DNA of 64,000 nt from SABI01 sp028532915 (lineage in GTDB: Bacteria > Spirochaetota > Spirochaetia > Sphaerochaetales > Sphaerochaetaceae). Of this stretch, positions 10,401 to 18,843 are shown piece after piece. Both the position numbers and the translations under genes were made by a program. The first letter of the stretch is position 1, and each line of letters begins with the position of its first letter. The notes below the pieces were generated by a model. That model searched no databases. It was not told the origin of the DNA and worked only from the letters and a program-made list of their open reading frames with translations. Location: the NCBI GenBank assembly GCA_963677225.1, contig OY781923.1:2728001-2792000 (forward strand), read 5' to 3'.

Positions 10401-10749
10401 TCTCACATCTGCTGATATTCTTATCGTTACACCGTACAATGTCCAGGTGAACTATCTTAAATCTATTCTCCCTGATGATGCTCAAGTGGGTACCGTTGAT
10501 AAGTTTCAGGGACAGCAGGCCCCGGTGGTTCTTGTCTCGATGGTCACCTCGAGCGGAGAGTACATGCCGAGAAACATCGAATTTCTGTACAGCGGCAACA
10601 GATTGAACGTCGCAATCTCACGGGCGCAGTGCCTTGCTGTCGTCGTAATGAATCTGCAGCTGCTGGAGATTTCGTGTACCACGACAGACCAGATGAAACT
10701 TGTGAACACCTTCTGCAGATTGAACGAATATGCACATGGTATGAAGTAG
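7417..10749 (+). CDS. TM0106-type RecB-like nuclease fused to RNase H-like domain and SF1B (Dna2/Nam7-like) helicase
   Basis: A 1110-residue fusion of three parts. (1) A RecB/Cas4-like PD-(D/E)xK nuclease: GDADF (Asp113), EVADTK (130-135), Q147/Y151, and cysteines 22, 213, 216 and 222 (CGSCRWKNRC) that could hold a 4Fe-4S cluster. (2) A YprB/DnaQ-type RNase H-like domain: FDMEGD (Asp320, Glu322), YHYNHYE, YNEVDC (478-483). (3) A C-terminal SF1B helicase: Walker A GPPGTGKT (733-740), DEAGQ (843-847), VGDQMQLGQP, TVDKFQGQQ and LNVAISRA. All motifs look intact. The architecture equals full-length TM0106-family proteins that carry a helicase. It follows the UvrD-like gene by 20 bases with a GAGGAG ribosome-binding site. 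The protein likely binds, unwinds and cuts DNA or RNA; its biological purpose is not known. Confidence 0.88.
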   Translation: MQRFEQGQILFSPTDLVTFLGCRHSTFLDYHALFEKMETTEESASNRLLQKRGIEHEFWYLQQLKDEKENVIEIPKDLPLQKRVDLTKKALESGADAVYQGVLFCDPWRGDADFLIRCDSPSALGPYSYEVADTKLAHTAEPKHIIQICMYSELLTALQGLRPSHMHLVLGTKNTESYKVDEFFSYYRHAKKRFEKYMRTLSDTSSAEPCSHCGSCRWKNRCEKEWEEQDHLSLIANIQRTQEAKLREEGIFTVKDLAEASPDNHIRGLSDETYLRLQSQASLQHEKKTTGKDLYTLLPPVEGKGFDRLPHPDNGDLFFDMEGDPLYPGGLEYLFGLHTYIDGHPEFIPFWAHNPRQEKETFIEFMEYLKQHLSRYPASHIYHYNHYETTALKRLACRYAAEEEFLDNMLRNHTFVDLYVVVREGIRTSQPGYSIKNLEVFYMDKRENTVATATDSIVVYNEWRETGEDILLQEIADYNEVDCVSTRLLRNWLVSIRPDSTTWFDDTNSTESPVDVERKDWEIEYESYRKKLGEDDENVLPICQRVSHLLEFHNREAKPQWWNQFSRQMKSEEELIDDIECIGSCELTGEPYQEKRSLVYTYSFPPQEFKLKAGDTPVLVLDMQSGGTIIEIDENSCTLKIKRGISKPLPNRISLGPNNPIRTSVMRNALYHYADQLINEKEHTCAATEILERNFPRIKGRHQTEPVITFSDTIEAAKDAVSNLDRSYLFIQGPPGTGKTYASAHIIVHLLQNGKKVGISSNSHKAVHNLLSQVDSVAAEKQFRFRGIKKATRNNEDTMYRSSCIESVYKTADIDFGSDLYAGTAWTFSDALFYGKLDYLFIDEAGQVSTANVIAMAESARSIVLVGDQMQLGQPIQGVHPGEAGQSVLEFLLDGRAVISQERGIFLSQTRRMHPDICTFISDLFYEGKLKAHPDTSLRTIDLKGTGLPDTGVAVIPAEHDGCSQKSEEEGAIILSTYKNLLGRKFSDENGVSRPLTSADILIVTPYNVQVNYLKSILPDDAQVGTVDKFQGQQAPVVLVSMVTSSGEYMPRNIEFLYSGNRLNVAISRAQCLAVVVMNLQLLEISCTTTDQMKLVNTFCRLNEYAHGMK

Positions 10750-10779
10750 ATTTTTGCTTACGGGAGTATTATATAACCT

Positions 10780-11211
10780 TTATTTCTTCTCAATAGTATT
10801 CGGAAGTCTTTTCACACCCATATAAAAGGCGACCAGCACGGCGTCCTCTTCTCCCGTACTCTGTCCGAAATGCCAGGTCTCCACTACTTCGACAATGGGA
10901 TCACCGGCTTTGAAGACAGCTGTATCTCCGTTCTCGGTCTCAACAGAAAGCTCTCCGCTCAACATATACGCAACAAGCGGAATCGGATGTTTATGAACAG
11001 CCAGTTGAACTCCCGGTGGTACGGAAATCTTGAGAACACTCACTTCAGGAGTGCCGTAAGGGTACCATCCGATCTGTTCTCCATCCCATGAGGTCGTTGT
11101 CACCAGAAGCGTCTCCACCTGTGCCTGCTCATACGAGGAAGAAAACAATCCGGCAAGGAAGAAACATAATAATAGAAATACAGTGATTCTTTTTTTCATA
11201 CATTCACACAA
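10780..11211 (-). CDS. secreted cupin-domain protein
   Basis: About 139-143 residues: an N-terminal signal peptide (MKKRITVFLLLCFFLAGLFS) followed by one cupin domain. Cupin motif 1 is visible as PPGVQLAVHKHPIPLVAYML with the metal-ligand pair HKH, and motif 2 as GDPIVEVVETWHFGQ. The first plausible start is TTG at 11211, which has AAGGA at good spacing. An ATG four codons later (11199) also gives the full signal peptide, so the exact start is uncertain. The protein would be exported; single-domain cupins like this are annotated as binding small molecules, often without known activity. It converges with the helicase operon and diverges from xdhA. Confidence 0.8.
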   Translation of the reverse strand: MCECMKKRITVFLLLCFFLAGLFSSSYEQAQVETLLVTTTSWDGEQIGWYPYGTPEVSVLKISVPPGVQLAVHKHPIPLVAYMLSGELSVETENGDTAVFKAGDPIVEVVETWHFGQSTGEEDAVLVAFYMGVKRLPNTIEKK

Positions 11212-11524
11212 AAGGGGGTCCTTTTGCCTTCTCCTAAATTTAGAATTGATCGGCCATATCTTTTATTACAGTAATATGAGTAAAACAGAGAACGCAAGGA
11301 AAAAGCACTGAAAATGATTAAGAGTTGCCATCCTCTTCTCCCATCCTGCAGCAGCTAGCAAAAAACTTGAATCTGAGGTATTCTTTCCCTTTAATTTGTT
11401 GCAAGATGTTGTATTATTATAGATGGACCTGATAGAAGCTCTATCGGGAGCAGCCGGAAAGAGATATCCGGTATTGTGGTTGATAATAAACAAGAACGAC
11501 TTCCTGACTAGAAGGAGAGAAGAG
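11212..11524. other. divergent control region between the cupin gene and xdhA
   Basis: About 310 bases without a gene. The right part holds an AT-rich stretch around 11400-11425 with a TATTAT -10-like element at about 11411-11416 that may serve xdhABC. A frame open from 11423 is in phase with xdhA, but the ribosome-binding site AAGGAG at 11511-11516 identifies ATG 11525 as the true start. Confidence 0.4.
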
Positions 11525-13813
11525 ATGAAGATAATCGGAAAACCTCTGAACAGAGTCGATGCAAAAGACAAAGTCTCGGGTAAGGCGAAATATACTGGAG
11601 ATCTGGTGAGCCCACATGCGCTGTTTGCGAAGGTCATGCACAGCACGATCGCGAACGGGCTGGTCACATCCTTTGATCTGGATGAGGCGTGGAAAGTTCC
11701 CGGTGTCGTGGATATCGTCACATGTTTCGATGTACCCGATATCCAGTTTCCTACTGCAGGACACCCCTGGTCGACAGAAAAGAAACATCAGGATATCGCT
11801 GACAGGAAACTTCTCAATACCAGAGTACGCTTCTACGGTGATGATATCGCAGCTGTCATCGCAGAAGATGAGATCGCGGCAACAGAAGCAATCCGAAAGA
11901 TCAAAGTAACCTATGAAGAATATGAACCTCTTCTCTCCATGGAAGCCGCCATGGCACCCCAAGCCGGGGCGATACATGAGGAAAAGCCCGACAATGTCGT
12001 CGTGAAATCCTCCTATGAGATGGGCTCTTTCGACGAGGCCATCAAGGAAGAAGGACTTATTAAAGTCGAAGGGAATTACGAGACTCCGATAGTTCAGCAC
12101 TGCCATATAGAGAAGGCGACATCTTTCGCATATATGGAGAACGGGAAGATCGTGGTGGTCTCCGCTACCCAGATACCTCACATTATCAGAAGAATCTGCC
12201 GTCAGGCTCTCGGAACAGGTTACGGGGATATCAGGATCATAAAACCTTATATCGGAGGAGGTTTCGGCAATAGACAGGATGCTCTGACCGAACCTCTGAA
12301 TGCCTTTCTCACCACCAGAGTCGGAGGCCGCCAGGTACGCCTTGAATATACCAGGGAGGAGACTTTCAACTGCACAAGAGTCCGTCATGCGATGAAATTT
12401 CACATCACATCCTATATCCGTAAAGACGGGACCTTCGCCGCAAGGAGCATAGTCGCATACTCGAATCAGGGAGCCTATGCATCTCACGCACATGCTCTGG
12501 TAGCCAATGCGACCAACGGTTTCAGGATGATGTATCCCGTCGGTGCGGTCAAAGGGGAAGCGTATACTGTCTATACGAATCTGCCGACGGCAGGTGCTAT
12601 GAGAGCGTACGGGATTCCCCAGATCGGGTTTGCACTGGAAGCTCATGTTGACGACATCGTGAAAGCTACCGGATTCGACCCGATAGAATTCAGAAAGCAG
12701 AATATGATGAAACTCGGCTTCGTCGATCCGTTCACTACCATCCAATGTCACTCCACAGGTCTTGCCGAATGTATCGACATCGGAGAGAAGCATCTTGATT
12801 ACAGAAAGAAACGGGCGGCATATGTCAACCAGAGCGGCCCTGTACGCAGGGGTGTCGGTATGGCGATATTCTGCTACAAGACCGGTGTCTACCCTATCAG
12901 TCTGGAAACTTCGGCCTGCCGCATGCTGCTCAACCAGGACGGTTCACTGCAGCTTCAGATGGGAGCGACCGAGATCGGACAGGGTGCCGATACTGTCTTC
13001 GCCATGATGGCGGCCGAGACTACGGGTCTTTCTGCCGACAAGATCCATGTCGTGAGCAGGCAGGACACGGATGTGACCCCCTACGATACCGGAGCCTATG
13101 CTTCCAGGCAGACATATGTTTCAGGGATGGCTGTGAAGAAGACAGCACAGGTATTCAAGAAGAGAATCCTCGAGTTCGCAGGATTCATGCTGAACAAAGA
13201 CCCGGTCGATCTCGATATCAAAGATGATTATATTGTCCACACGAATAAAGACGAACGATTGCTCAGTGTCGCCGATGTCGCCGAAGAATCGTGCTACAGC
13301 CTGAAGAACTCTACACACATCTCCGCGGAAGAGTCACACCACTGCACCGACAATACATACTCTTTCGGTGTCTGTTTCGCCGAAGTCGAGATCGACATCC
13401 CGATGTGTCAGGTCAAAGTCCTCGATATCATCAATGTCCACGACTCGGGAACCATCATCAACCGCCAGACCGCCGAAGGGCAGGTCCACGGAGGTATGAG
13501 CATGGGCCTCGGGTACGGACTGTATGAACACCTCGATTTCGACCAGAAGACAGGAAGGATGCTCAACGACAATCTTCTTGACTACAAGCTGATGACACCG
13601 ATGGATACGCCGGACCTTCATGTCGAGTTCGTCGAGCCTGACGACCCGACCGGACCGTACGGAAATAAATCCCTGGGAGAACCACCGACGATCCCGGTTG
13701 CTCCCGCGATCAGAAATGCGGTACTCAATGCAACAAACGTTGAAGTGAATTCGATCCCTCTGAACCCGGAAAAACTATTTTTCACGATGCGTGATGCAGG
13801 ACTCATTAAATAA
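11525..13813 (+). CDS. xdhA: xanthine dehydrogenase family, molybdenum-binding subunit XdhA
   Basis: A 762-residue molybdopterin-binding subunit of a xanthine-oxidase-family hydroxylase, close in length and motif order to E. coli XdhA. Visible hallmarks are the N-terminal MKIIGKPLNRVDAKDKVSGK, then RIIKPYIGGGFGNRQD around the Mo-co site, GAMRAYGIPQ, ATEIGQGADTVF, the segment TDVTPYDTGAYASRQTYVSG, QVHGGMSMGLGYG and KSLGEPPTIPVAPAIRNAV with the catalytic glutamate in GEPP. The start at 11525 is chosen because AAGGAGAGAAGAG lies immediately upstream. xdhB begins 12 bases after the stop and xdhC overlaps xdhB, giving the order Mo - FAD - 2Fe2S as in E. coli xdhABC. The complex oxidises hypoxanthine/xanthine or a related N-heterocycle in the cytosol; the exact substrate is inferred. 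No molybdenum insertion chaperone gene is adjacent. Confidence 0.9.
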   Translation: MKIIGKPLNRVDAKDKVSGKAKYTGDLVSPHALFAKVMHSTIANGLVTSFDLDEAWKVPGVVDIVTCFDVPDIQFPTAGHPWSTEKKHQDIADRKLLNTRVRFYGDDIAAVIAEDEIAATEAIRKIKVTYEEYEPLLSMEAAMAPQAGAIHEEKPDNVVVKSSYEMGSFDEAIKEEGLIKVEGNYETPIVQHCHIEKATSFAYMENGKIVVVSATQIPHIIRRICRQALGTGYGDIRIIKPYIGGGFGNRQDALTEPLNAFLTTRVGGRQVRLEYTREETFNCTRVRHAMKFHITSYIRKDGTFAARSIVAYSNQGAYASHAHALVANATNGFRMMYPVGAVKGEAYTVYTNLPTAGAMRAYGIPQIGFALEAHVDDIVKATGFDPIEFRKQNMMKLGFVDPFTTIQCHSTGLAECIDIGEKHLDYRKKRAAYVNQSGPVRRGVGMAIFCYKTGVYPISLETSACRMLLNQDGSLQLQMGATEIGQGADTVFAMMAAETTGLSADKIHVVSRQDTDVTPYDTGAYASRQTYVSGMAVKKTAQVFKKRILEFAGFMLNKDPVDLDIKDDYIVHTNKDERLLSVADVAEESCYSLKNSTHISAEESHHCTDNTYSFGVCFAEVEIDIPMCQVKVLDIINVHDSGTIINRQTAEGQVHGGMSMGLGYGLYEHLDFDQKTGRMLNDNLLDYKLMTPMDTPDLHVEFVEPDDPTGPYGNKSLGEPPTIPVAPAIRNAVLNATNVEVNSIPLNPEKLFFTMRDAGLIK

Positions 13814-13825
13814 AGGAAGACGAGC

Positions 13826-14713
13826 ATGTACGATTTTAAAAACCTATATGAACCGGCTTCAGTACTTGAAGCACTGAAACTCAAAAAAGAACATCCTGAA
13901 GCACTAATTCTTGCAGGAGGAAGCGATATCCTCATCAAGATCAGAGAGGGCAAGCTCGCAGGCTGCGACCTCATCAGCATCTACCCTCTTGATGAACTGC
14001 GCGGCATCTGTATGGAAGACGACGGTGCTATTTTGATCAGACCTCTGTCGAGCTTCACGGATGTATTGATGCATCCTGTCATCAAACAGCATATTCCGGT
14101 CCTGGGAGAGGCTCTCGAGCAGATCGGAGGACCTCAGATCAGAAATATAGGAACCATCGGAGGAAACATCTGCAACGGGGTGACAAGCGCCGATTCGGCA
14201 GGAACATTGAAAGCCTATGATGCCGTCCTCGAAATCTCCAGTCTGGAAGGAACCAGAGTTCTGCCCTTCCGTGATTTCAATATCAGTCCGGGCAAGGTGG
14301 ACCTTCGCCCCGGTGAGATTCTCACCGGAATAAGAATACCGAAAGAAAGCTACGAAAATACCTACGGTCATTTCATCAAGTACGCAATGAGAAAGGCTAT
14401 GGATATTGCAACACTCAGCTGCTCTGTCAACGTAAGACTGACTGAGAATAAAAAGAATATCGACAGGTTACGAATCGCATTCGGTGTGGCAGCACCTGTA
14501 CCTATCCGCTCCTTCACAGCAGAAGAACGTGCAAACGGTCAACCTATCGACGAGAAGCTCCTTGATCTCATAGCTGAAGGAGCACTTCAGGATGTCAAAC
14601 CGAGAACCAGCTGGAGAGCATCAAAAGAATTCAGACTCCATCTGGTGGAAGAACTGGCAAGACGGGCCACTGTCGAATCAATCGAAAGAGCAGGAGGTAA
14701 GATCAATGGCTAA
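13826..14713 (+). CDS. xdhB: xanthine dehydrogenase family, FAD-binding subunit XdhB
   Basis: A 295-residue FAD-binding subunit. The flavin site is visible as LILAGGSDILIKIREG (residues ~28-43) and as GGPQIRNIGTIGGNICNGVTS (~108-128). The C-terminal segment DVKPRTSWRASKEFRL is typical of the CO-dehydrogenase flavoprotein C-terminal domain and matches E. coli XdhB closely. It passes electrons from the Mo centre via the iron-sulfur subunit to FAD and then to the acceptor. It has an AAGGAAGACGAGC ribosome-binding site after xdhA and overlaps xdhC by eight bases (ATGGCTAA), which points to translational coupling and a fixed complex stoichiometry. Confidence 0.9.
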   Translation: MYDFKNLYEPASVLEALKLKKEHPEALILAGGSDILIKIREGKLAGCDLISIYPLDELRGICMEDDGAILIRPLSSFTDVLMHPVIKQHIPVLGEALEQIGGPQIRNIGTIGGNICNGVTSADSAGTLKAYDAVLEISSLEGTRVLPFRDFNISPGKVDLRPGEILTGIRIPKESYENTYGHFIKYAMRKAMDIATLSCSVNVRLTENKKNIDRLRIAFGVAAPVPIRSFTAEERANGQPIDEKLLDLIAEGALQDVKPRTSWRASKEFRLHLVEELARRATVESIERAGGKING

Positions 14714-15197
14714 AAGAACTGTAACATGCACGATAAATGGAAACAAAAAAGAATATACGGTAGACACACGATCCTCTCTTTCCGAGATGCTTCGCAAAAG
14801 TGCCGGACTCGACAGCGTCAAACACGGCTGTGATGTAGGAGAATGCGGTGCATGCACCGTCCTCATCGACGGGAGGCCGTTCAACTCCTGTATCTATCTG
14901 GCCATCTGGGCCGAAGGGAAGACCATTCTCACTCTGGAAGGACTCTCTGATAAAAAAGGTGCGATCTCGGACATACAGCAGGCCTTCATCGATGAAGGAG
15001 CCGTACAGTGCGGTTTCTGCACCCCGGGATTCATCATGGCCTCAATTCCCATCATCACACGGGAGAAAGTCGCAACCAGAGAAGAGATCAGAAAACAGGT
15101 CGCAGGGAATCTGTGCAGATGTACAGGCTATGACAAGATCATCAATGCGATAGAGAAAACCCAGCACAAGAGGATCGAAGAGAAGAAATCGAAATAA
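14706..15197 (+). CDS. xdhC: xanthine dehydrogenase family, 2Fe-2S iron-sulfur subunit XdhC
   Basis: A 163-residue electron-transfer subunit with two 2Fe-2S clusters. The N-terminal plant-ferredoxin-like cluster is bound by cysteines in HGCDVGECGACTVLIDG and the later PFNSC. The C-terminal helical-bundle cluster is bound by QCGFCTPGF and by NLCRCTGYDKI. The start is ATG 14706, inside the last codons of xdhB; a frame open further upstream would collide with xdhB and lacks a ribosome-binding site. Length and order match E. coli XdhC. The protein lies between the molybdenum and FAD subunits in the electron path. Confidence 0.9.
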   Translation: MAKRTVTCTINGNKKEYTVDTRSSLSEMLRKSAGLDSVKHGCDVGECGACTVLIDGRPFNSCIYLAIWAEGKTILTLEGLSDKKGAISDIQQAFIDEGAVQCGFCTPGFIMASIPIITREKVATREEIRKQVAGNLCRCTGYDKIINAIEKTQHKRIEEKKSK

Positions 15198-15487
15198 CGA
15201 TTCCCCTAAAGCTCAATCGTCTCTTTTATACAATACATATCTCCTTCATACCTATGTACATGTAGGCATTTCCATACACGTATATCAAAACCTCTAGAAA
15301 TATTTGTTTGCAGGATTCGCAGAATATCAGCATGCTGGGAGGATGTATATGCATTAAGTAATGGTTTTTTTAAATCTCCCCCCCCATTACACAAATGAAC
15401 AATCATATAAACATTTTTTTTGTTTATCTTAACTTTCTAAGAATTAGATATGATACTATCAATACTTAGCAAAGGAGATGAATCAGA

Positions 15488-16759
15488 ATGTTATTATCAT
15501 TTAGGATACAGAATAGCAGATCTATCCTTGATGTTACTATTCCCATGTCGTACGCAGAGAAGAAAGCCCCCAATGGATATAATAGAATGGAATTAGCTCC
15601 TTTTCTCAAGGAAGGGAATATTCGGGCAATCCCCTGCCTTGCAATCTATGGGCCAAACGCATCTGGAAAATCTAATATTATTAAAGCCTTTCAATCATTT
15701 ACAAATATAGTTAAAAATAAAGATATTCAAAAGACGTATGCCCCCAATAAGCTTCATCCAGAAAACGAGACAACTTCCTACGGTCTGGAATTCTTAGCAG
15801 AAGGGAATATTTTTGTTTATACGTTAGAAACAAACTCAAATGAAATCTTACATGAAAGCCTCAACTATAATTCACTCCCATTATTCTCCATTGAAAAAAA
15901 ACTAATTCAATTTGAAAAACTAGCTACTGAAGCATACTCAGTTGCTAAACTGAAAGAAATCTATTCGGTAGAATGTCTAAATGAGAATCGAGATTTTCAG
16001 ACCCCATTTCTCACTGTCATAGGAAAGAATTATGCTGGATTGAACTTCTTGCTGACAACCGCATATAGCTATATCACTAATAAGCTAGAGGTGTATTCTA
16101 ATAATGAGTTCTCGTTTACTCATAGTCTGAATAAATTGACAGGAATCAACGATAAAAAGGAAACTCATCGGTCTTTCAAAGATATCGTTTCTATTCTTCA
16201 GAAACTGGATATAGATATTTCCCGCATGGAATACAAAAAGGATGTGATAACAGAATCACTTGAAACTGGAAAAATCCCTTCCAACAATTACGAACTTTAT
16301 TTTGCCAACAATGAAATAACAGCAACAGAAATATCTTCATACCATAAAGATATTCTCGGAAATGAAGTGCAATTCAATTTCAAAGATGAATCTCGAGGGA
16401 CGCAAAGAATCGCCAGTGTACTCGGTGTTGTGCTATCTGTATTAAGAACAGGGAGTGTTCTTATCATAGATGAGCTAGGTAATTCTCTCCATCCCTACTT
16501 ATTTGCTGAGATTGTGAGAATGTTCAAAGATAAACGATATAATACAACGAATGCGCAGCTAATTTTCACAACACACTACACGGATATCATGGACCAGGAT
16601 ATGATGAGAATATCAGAAGTCGGTATCGTGAATAAAACACTGAGAAAAGGAACTACTTTTAAACGTCTTTCAGATTTTAAAGGCATTCGAAATGTCACTA
16701 AATTTAGAAAACAGTATCTCGAAGGGGTCTTTACAGGTATACCGTTCCCTTACATTTAA
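15488..16759 (+). CDS. AAA family (ABC/OLD-like) ATPase, AbiLi/RloA-type
   Basis: A 423-residue ATPase of the family seen in abortive-infection and restriction-linked loci. It opens with MLLSFRIQNSRSILDVTI, a typical SMC/RecF-like first strand. Walker A is GPNASGKS (55-62), an ABC-signature-like ESRGTQRI lies at 301-308, Walker B is LIIDEL (325-330) and a switch histidine is in TTHYTDIMD (361-369). The tail (RKQYLEGVFTGIPFPYI) is typical of the subfamily in which an RloB-like protein is encoded next. Here that partner is present only as a 21-codon stub, so the system is probably disarmed. AT-richer codons than the flanking xdh genes fit acquisition by transfer. Start has AAAGGAGATGAATCAGA upstream. 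Confidence 0.82.
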   Translation: MLLSFRIQNSRSILDVTIPMSYAEKKAPNGYNRMELAPFLKEGNIRAIPCLAIYGPNASGKSNIIKAFQSFTNIVKNKDIQKTYAPNKLHPENETTSYGLEFLAEGNIFVYTLETNSNEILHESLNYNSLPLFSIEKKLIQFEKLATEAYSVAKLKEIYSVECLNENRDFQTPFLTVIGKNYAGLNFLLTTAYSYITNKLEVYSNNEFSFTHSLNKLTGINDKKETHRSFKDIVSILQKLDIDISRMEYKKDVITESLETGKIPSNNYELYFANNEITATEISSYHKDILGNEVQFNFKDESRGTQRIASVLGVVLSVLRTGSVLIIDELGNSLHPYLFAEIVRMFKDKRYNTTNAQLIFTTHYTDIMDQDMMRISEVGIVNKTLRKGTTFKRLSDFKGIRNVTKFRKQYLEGVFTGIPFPYI

Positions 16760-16774
16760 TTGAGAGAAACATAT

Positions 16775-16840
16775 ATGTGGAAACAGAATAAAAATATAAA
16801 TATTGTTTGTGAAGGGCGATCAGAAAAATCCCAACTTTAA
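16775..16840 (+). pseudogene. truncated N-terminus of a probable RloB/AbiLii-like partner
   Basis: Fifteen bases after the ATPase stop an ATG opens a 21-codon frame whose sequence NINIVCEGRSEK matches the characteristic first strand of RloB/TOPRIM-like proteins (pattern I-V-C-E-G-x-x-E/T-E). The frame ends at TAA 16840 and no continuation is seen in any frame before the convergent gene at 16884. The complete pair at 26608-28531 shows what an intact partner looks like (about 197 residues). I read this as a deletion remnant of the second gene of the module. Confidence 0.55.
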
Positions 16841-16843
16841 TCT

Positions 16844-16866
16844 CCCTTTCTACAGCGTAGAAAGGG
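16844..16866. terminator. bidirectional terminator-like hairpin
   Basis: A perfect 10-base inverted repeat (CCCTTTCTAC-AGC-GTAGAAAGGG) with a 3-base loop lies between the convergent ends of the ATPase remnant and the ADP-ribosylglycohydrolase. There is no long T-run on either side, so it may terminate weakly or only protect transcript ends. Confidence 0.6.
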
Positions 16867-16883
16867 ATGCGATAGTTTCTCGA

Positions 16884-18809
16884 TCATCTCATAGGCATCA
16901 CATCAGTAAGCCATTTCTGCTGATGCCAGTGTTTTCCTTCGTAGGCACGCAGTCCTAGAGAGAAAGAGAAATCCGAAGTCCTGCGCAGAAGTTTTAGAGT
17001 GATGGTATTCACTCCGGCAGCAAGATCAATGAGCATGGAGTTGTTGTACGGTGTCCAGATTCTGTTCTCATCAACGCTCATCTTCTTTGTGCCGTTTACC
17101 CACAATGAGAAGGCGTCGGTGTTGCCGATGACCACCCATACTCGCCGGTCTGTCGGAACATAGATCCGTTTTGAAAGATAGAAACAGGCCTGTCCGATAT
17201 ACCCGGCGGGTAATCGGGGCAGAAGATCCTCACATGCATCGATACGGAGGGTTGCATTTTTCATAACAGCTTCATCTATTCCAATCTCATCGATATATTC
17301 GGAGTCAAGGAGGACATGATTATTGACCATACCTTCAAGGGATGGAAGATCACTGTCAGGTCCATGTGCAGACGGATAATCCTCAGGACGTACCGGATCG
17401 GGGAACATCTCAAAATAGGGTCCCGCCAGATGCCACGAATCGGCTGTAGCAAACCCGATATTTTCTCTAGCAAGGATATTTCCCGAGAGAGCAGCAACTT
17501 CTATTGTCAAATCAACAAATGATCGAACCTTCTCTACCCCATCACATATCGCTATCTCATTAGTTACAGACAAAGGCTGATCGGGATCAATCTGAAACAG
17601 CTGCTTATCCCATGACAATTCAAATTCGCCCGAAATACCGGAGAGCTGAATCCACACCTGTTCACTCTTTCCCGCTGAAGATCTTATCGTTATGGAAAGA
17701 CTTCCCTTCTTAGTGAATCCGATACAGGGATCTCCGATGTATTGTGCACAAATGGTTATTCTTTTAGGATTGGAAGAATAAAGAGATCGGGCCCTCTTCA
17801 AAACAGGTCTACTCTCCGAGAGCACCGGCTCTTTTCTTGATTCATCAAAGAGGATTCCAAGTGCACACACATCATCTGTAAGAGCATCAATGGTAAAGTC
17901 CGTCCGTTCCAGATCCACCGAAGCGACGAACTCGTTGCCTATCATCTTCTTTATGGATTCGGGAATATCTTCATACCCGGTTATCGCACCGATCAGTGCC
18001 GCTGCAGTGGCACAAGTGCAGTCGGTATCATACCCGCAGTGCAGACCTATCTCAACGGTTTTCCGTATATCGCCTTTCCCGTAGAGAAGGCTGATAAGAA
18101 CAAAGGCCATGTTTATTACAGAATAGGTGAAATCGTGATGTCCGAACAGCCTGAGCATAACTTCTCTGGCGCTTTGATAATCATCCGGATTATCGATATA
18201 GCAGGATAAGACGGAAGTTACACACCTTGAGGCTTCTGACCCTTCAGGAAGATATTTTCGTGCAATCTCAATAAGCTGATGCAGCGGTTTACCAGAAAAC
18301 GACATGCTGACCATAACCGCATAGAACTGTTCTATCCAGACTGACTCTCCCGCATGGTCGAGAGTACCGTCGAGCCGGGCATATCCTGCAGCAGTCTCCC
18401 CGTCGTTGAAAAAGACCAGTCCCCATATCTCTGCGCGGATCGGACAGCCGTTACCCACTTTGAAGAAATTATTGTTGAACCAGCCTGAAGCGGGAGGGAG
18501 GATTCCTCTTTCATAGTTCTTTATGAAATACCCGTACTCGCTCATGGTATATGGACAGCTTTTTATCCAGGCATCGGCAAGATCTTTTGAATCGATATTC
18601 AGACCCTTCTTCTGCAGGACTTCTACCCATAACAGCTGAATATCCAGATCATCGTTCGGCAAATCAGGACGAACTATTTCTTCAAGAGAAGAATACTCAA
18701 TAACATGCTTAAAACCTTCATATGGTGCGCCGCTTGCTCCTCCGAAGCATTTACCGAACCAGCAGCCTTTCACTCTGTCCCTATATTCATTCATGGTCAT
18801 ATGTTTCAT
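16884..18809 (-). CDS. ADP-ribosylglycohydrolase family protein with C-terminal beta-rich extension
   Basis: A 641-residue protein. Residues 1-320 form an ADP-ribosylglycohydrolase (ARH/DraG-like) domain: start GCWFGKCFGGASGAPYEG, first acidic motif NDDLD (52-56), second acidic motif GYDTDCTCATAAALIGAITG (259-278) with Asp261 and Asp263 as di-metal ligands. Residues ~340-641 form a beta-rich extension, possibly a jelly-roll. The family hydrolyses N- or O-glycosidic bonds to ribose, using two Mg ions. It is the last gene of a sugar ABC operon (AraC regulator, binding protein, two permeases), so it more likely cleaves an imported ribosyl or N-glycoside compound than it reverses protein ADP-ribosylation. 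That is inference. There is no signal peptide. Confidence 0.85.
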   Translation of the reverse strand: MKHMTMNEYRDRVKGCWFGKCFGGASGAPYEGFKHVIEYSSLEEIVRPDLPNDDLDIQLLWVEVLQKKGLNIDSKDLADAWIKSCPYTMSEYGYFIKNYERGILPPASGWFNNNFFKVGNGCPIRAEIWGLVFFNDGETAAGYARLDGTLDHAGESVWIEQFYAVMVSMSFSGKPLHQLIEIARKYLPEGSEASRCVTSVLSCYIDNPDDYQSAREVMLRLFGHHDFTYSVINMAFVLISLLYGKGDIRKTVEIGLHCGYDTDCTCATAAALIGAITGYEDIPESIKKMIGNEFVASVDLERTDFTIDALTDDVCALGILFDESRKEPVLSESRPVLKRARSLYSSNPKRITICAQYIGDPCIGFTKKGSLSITIRSSAGKSEQVWIQLSGISGEFELSWDKQLFQIDPDQPLSVTNEIAICDGVEKVRSFVDLTIEVAALSGNILARENIGFATADSWHLAGPYFEMFPDPVRPEDYPSAHGPDSDLPSLEGMVNNHVLLDSEYIDEIGIDEAVMKNATLRIDACEDLLPRLPAGYIGQACFYLSKRIYVPTDRRVWVVIGNTDAFSLWVNGTKKMSVDENRIWTPYNNSMLIDLAAGVNTITLKLLRRTSDFSFSLGLRAYEGKHWHQQKWLTDVMPMR

Positions 18810-18843
18810 ATGCTTAATTCTCTCCTAATAGTGCGATTATCGT

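Noticed and set aside
11441..12793. A 450-codon open frame on the minus strand
   Set aside because: It lies entirely opposite xdhA, a clear E. coli-like gene, has no ribosome-binding site and no recognisable motif; such antisense frames arise from codon bias in the real gene.
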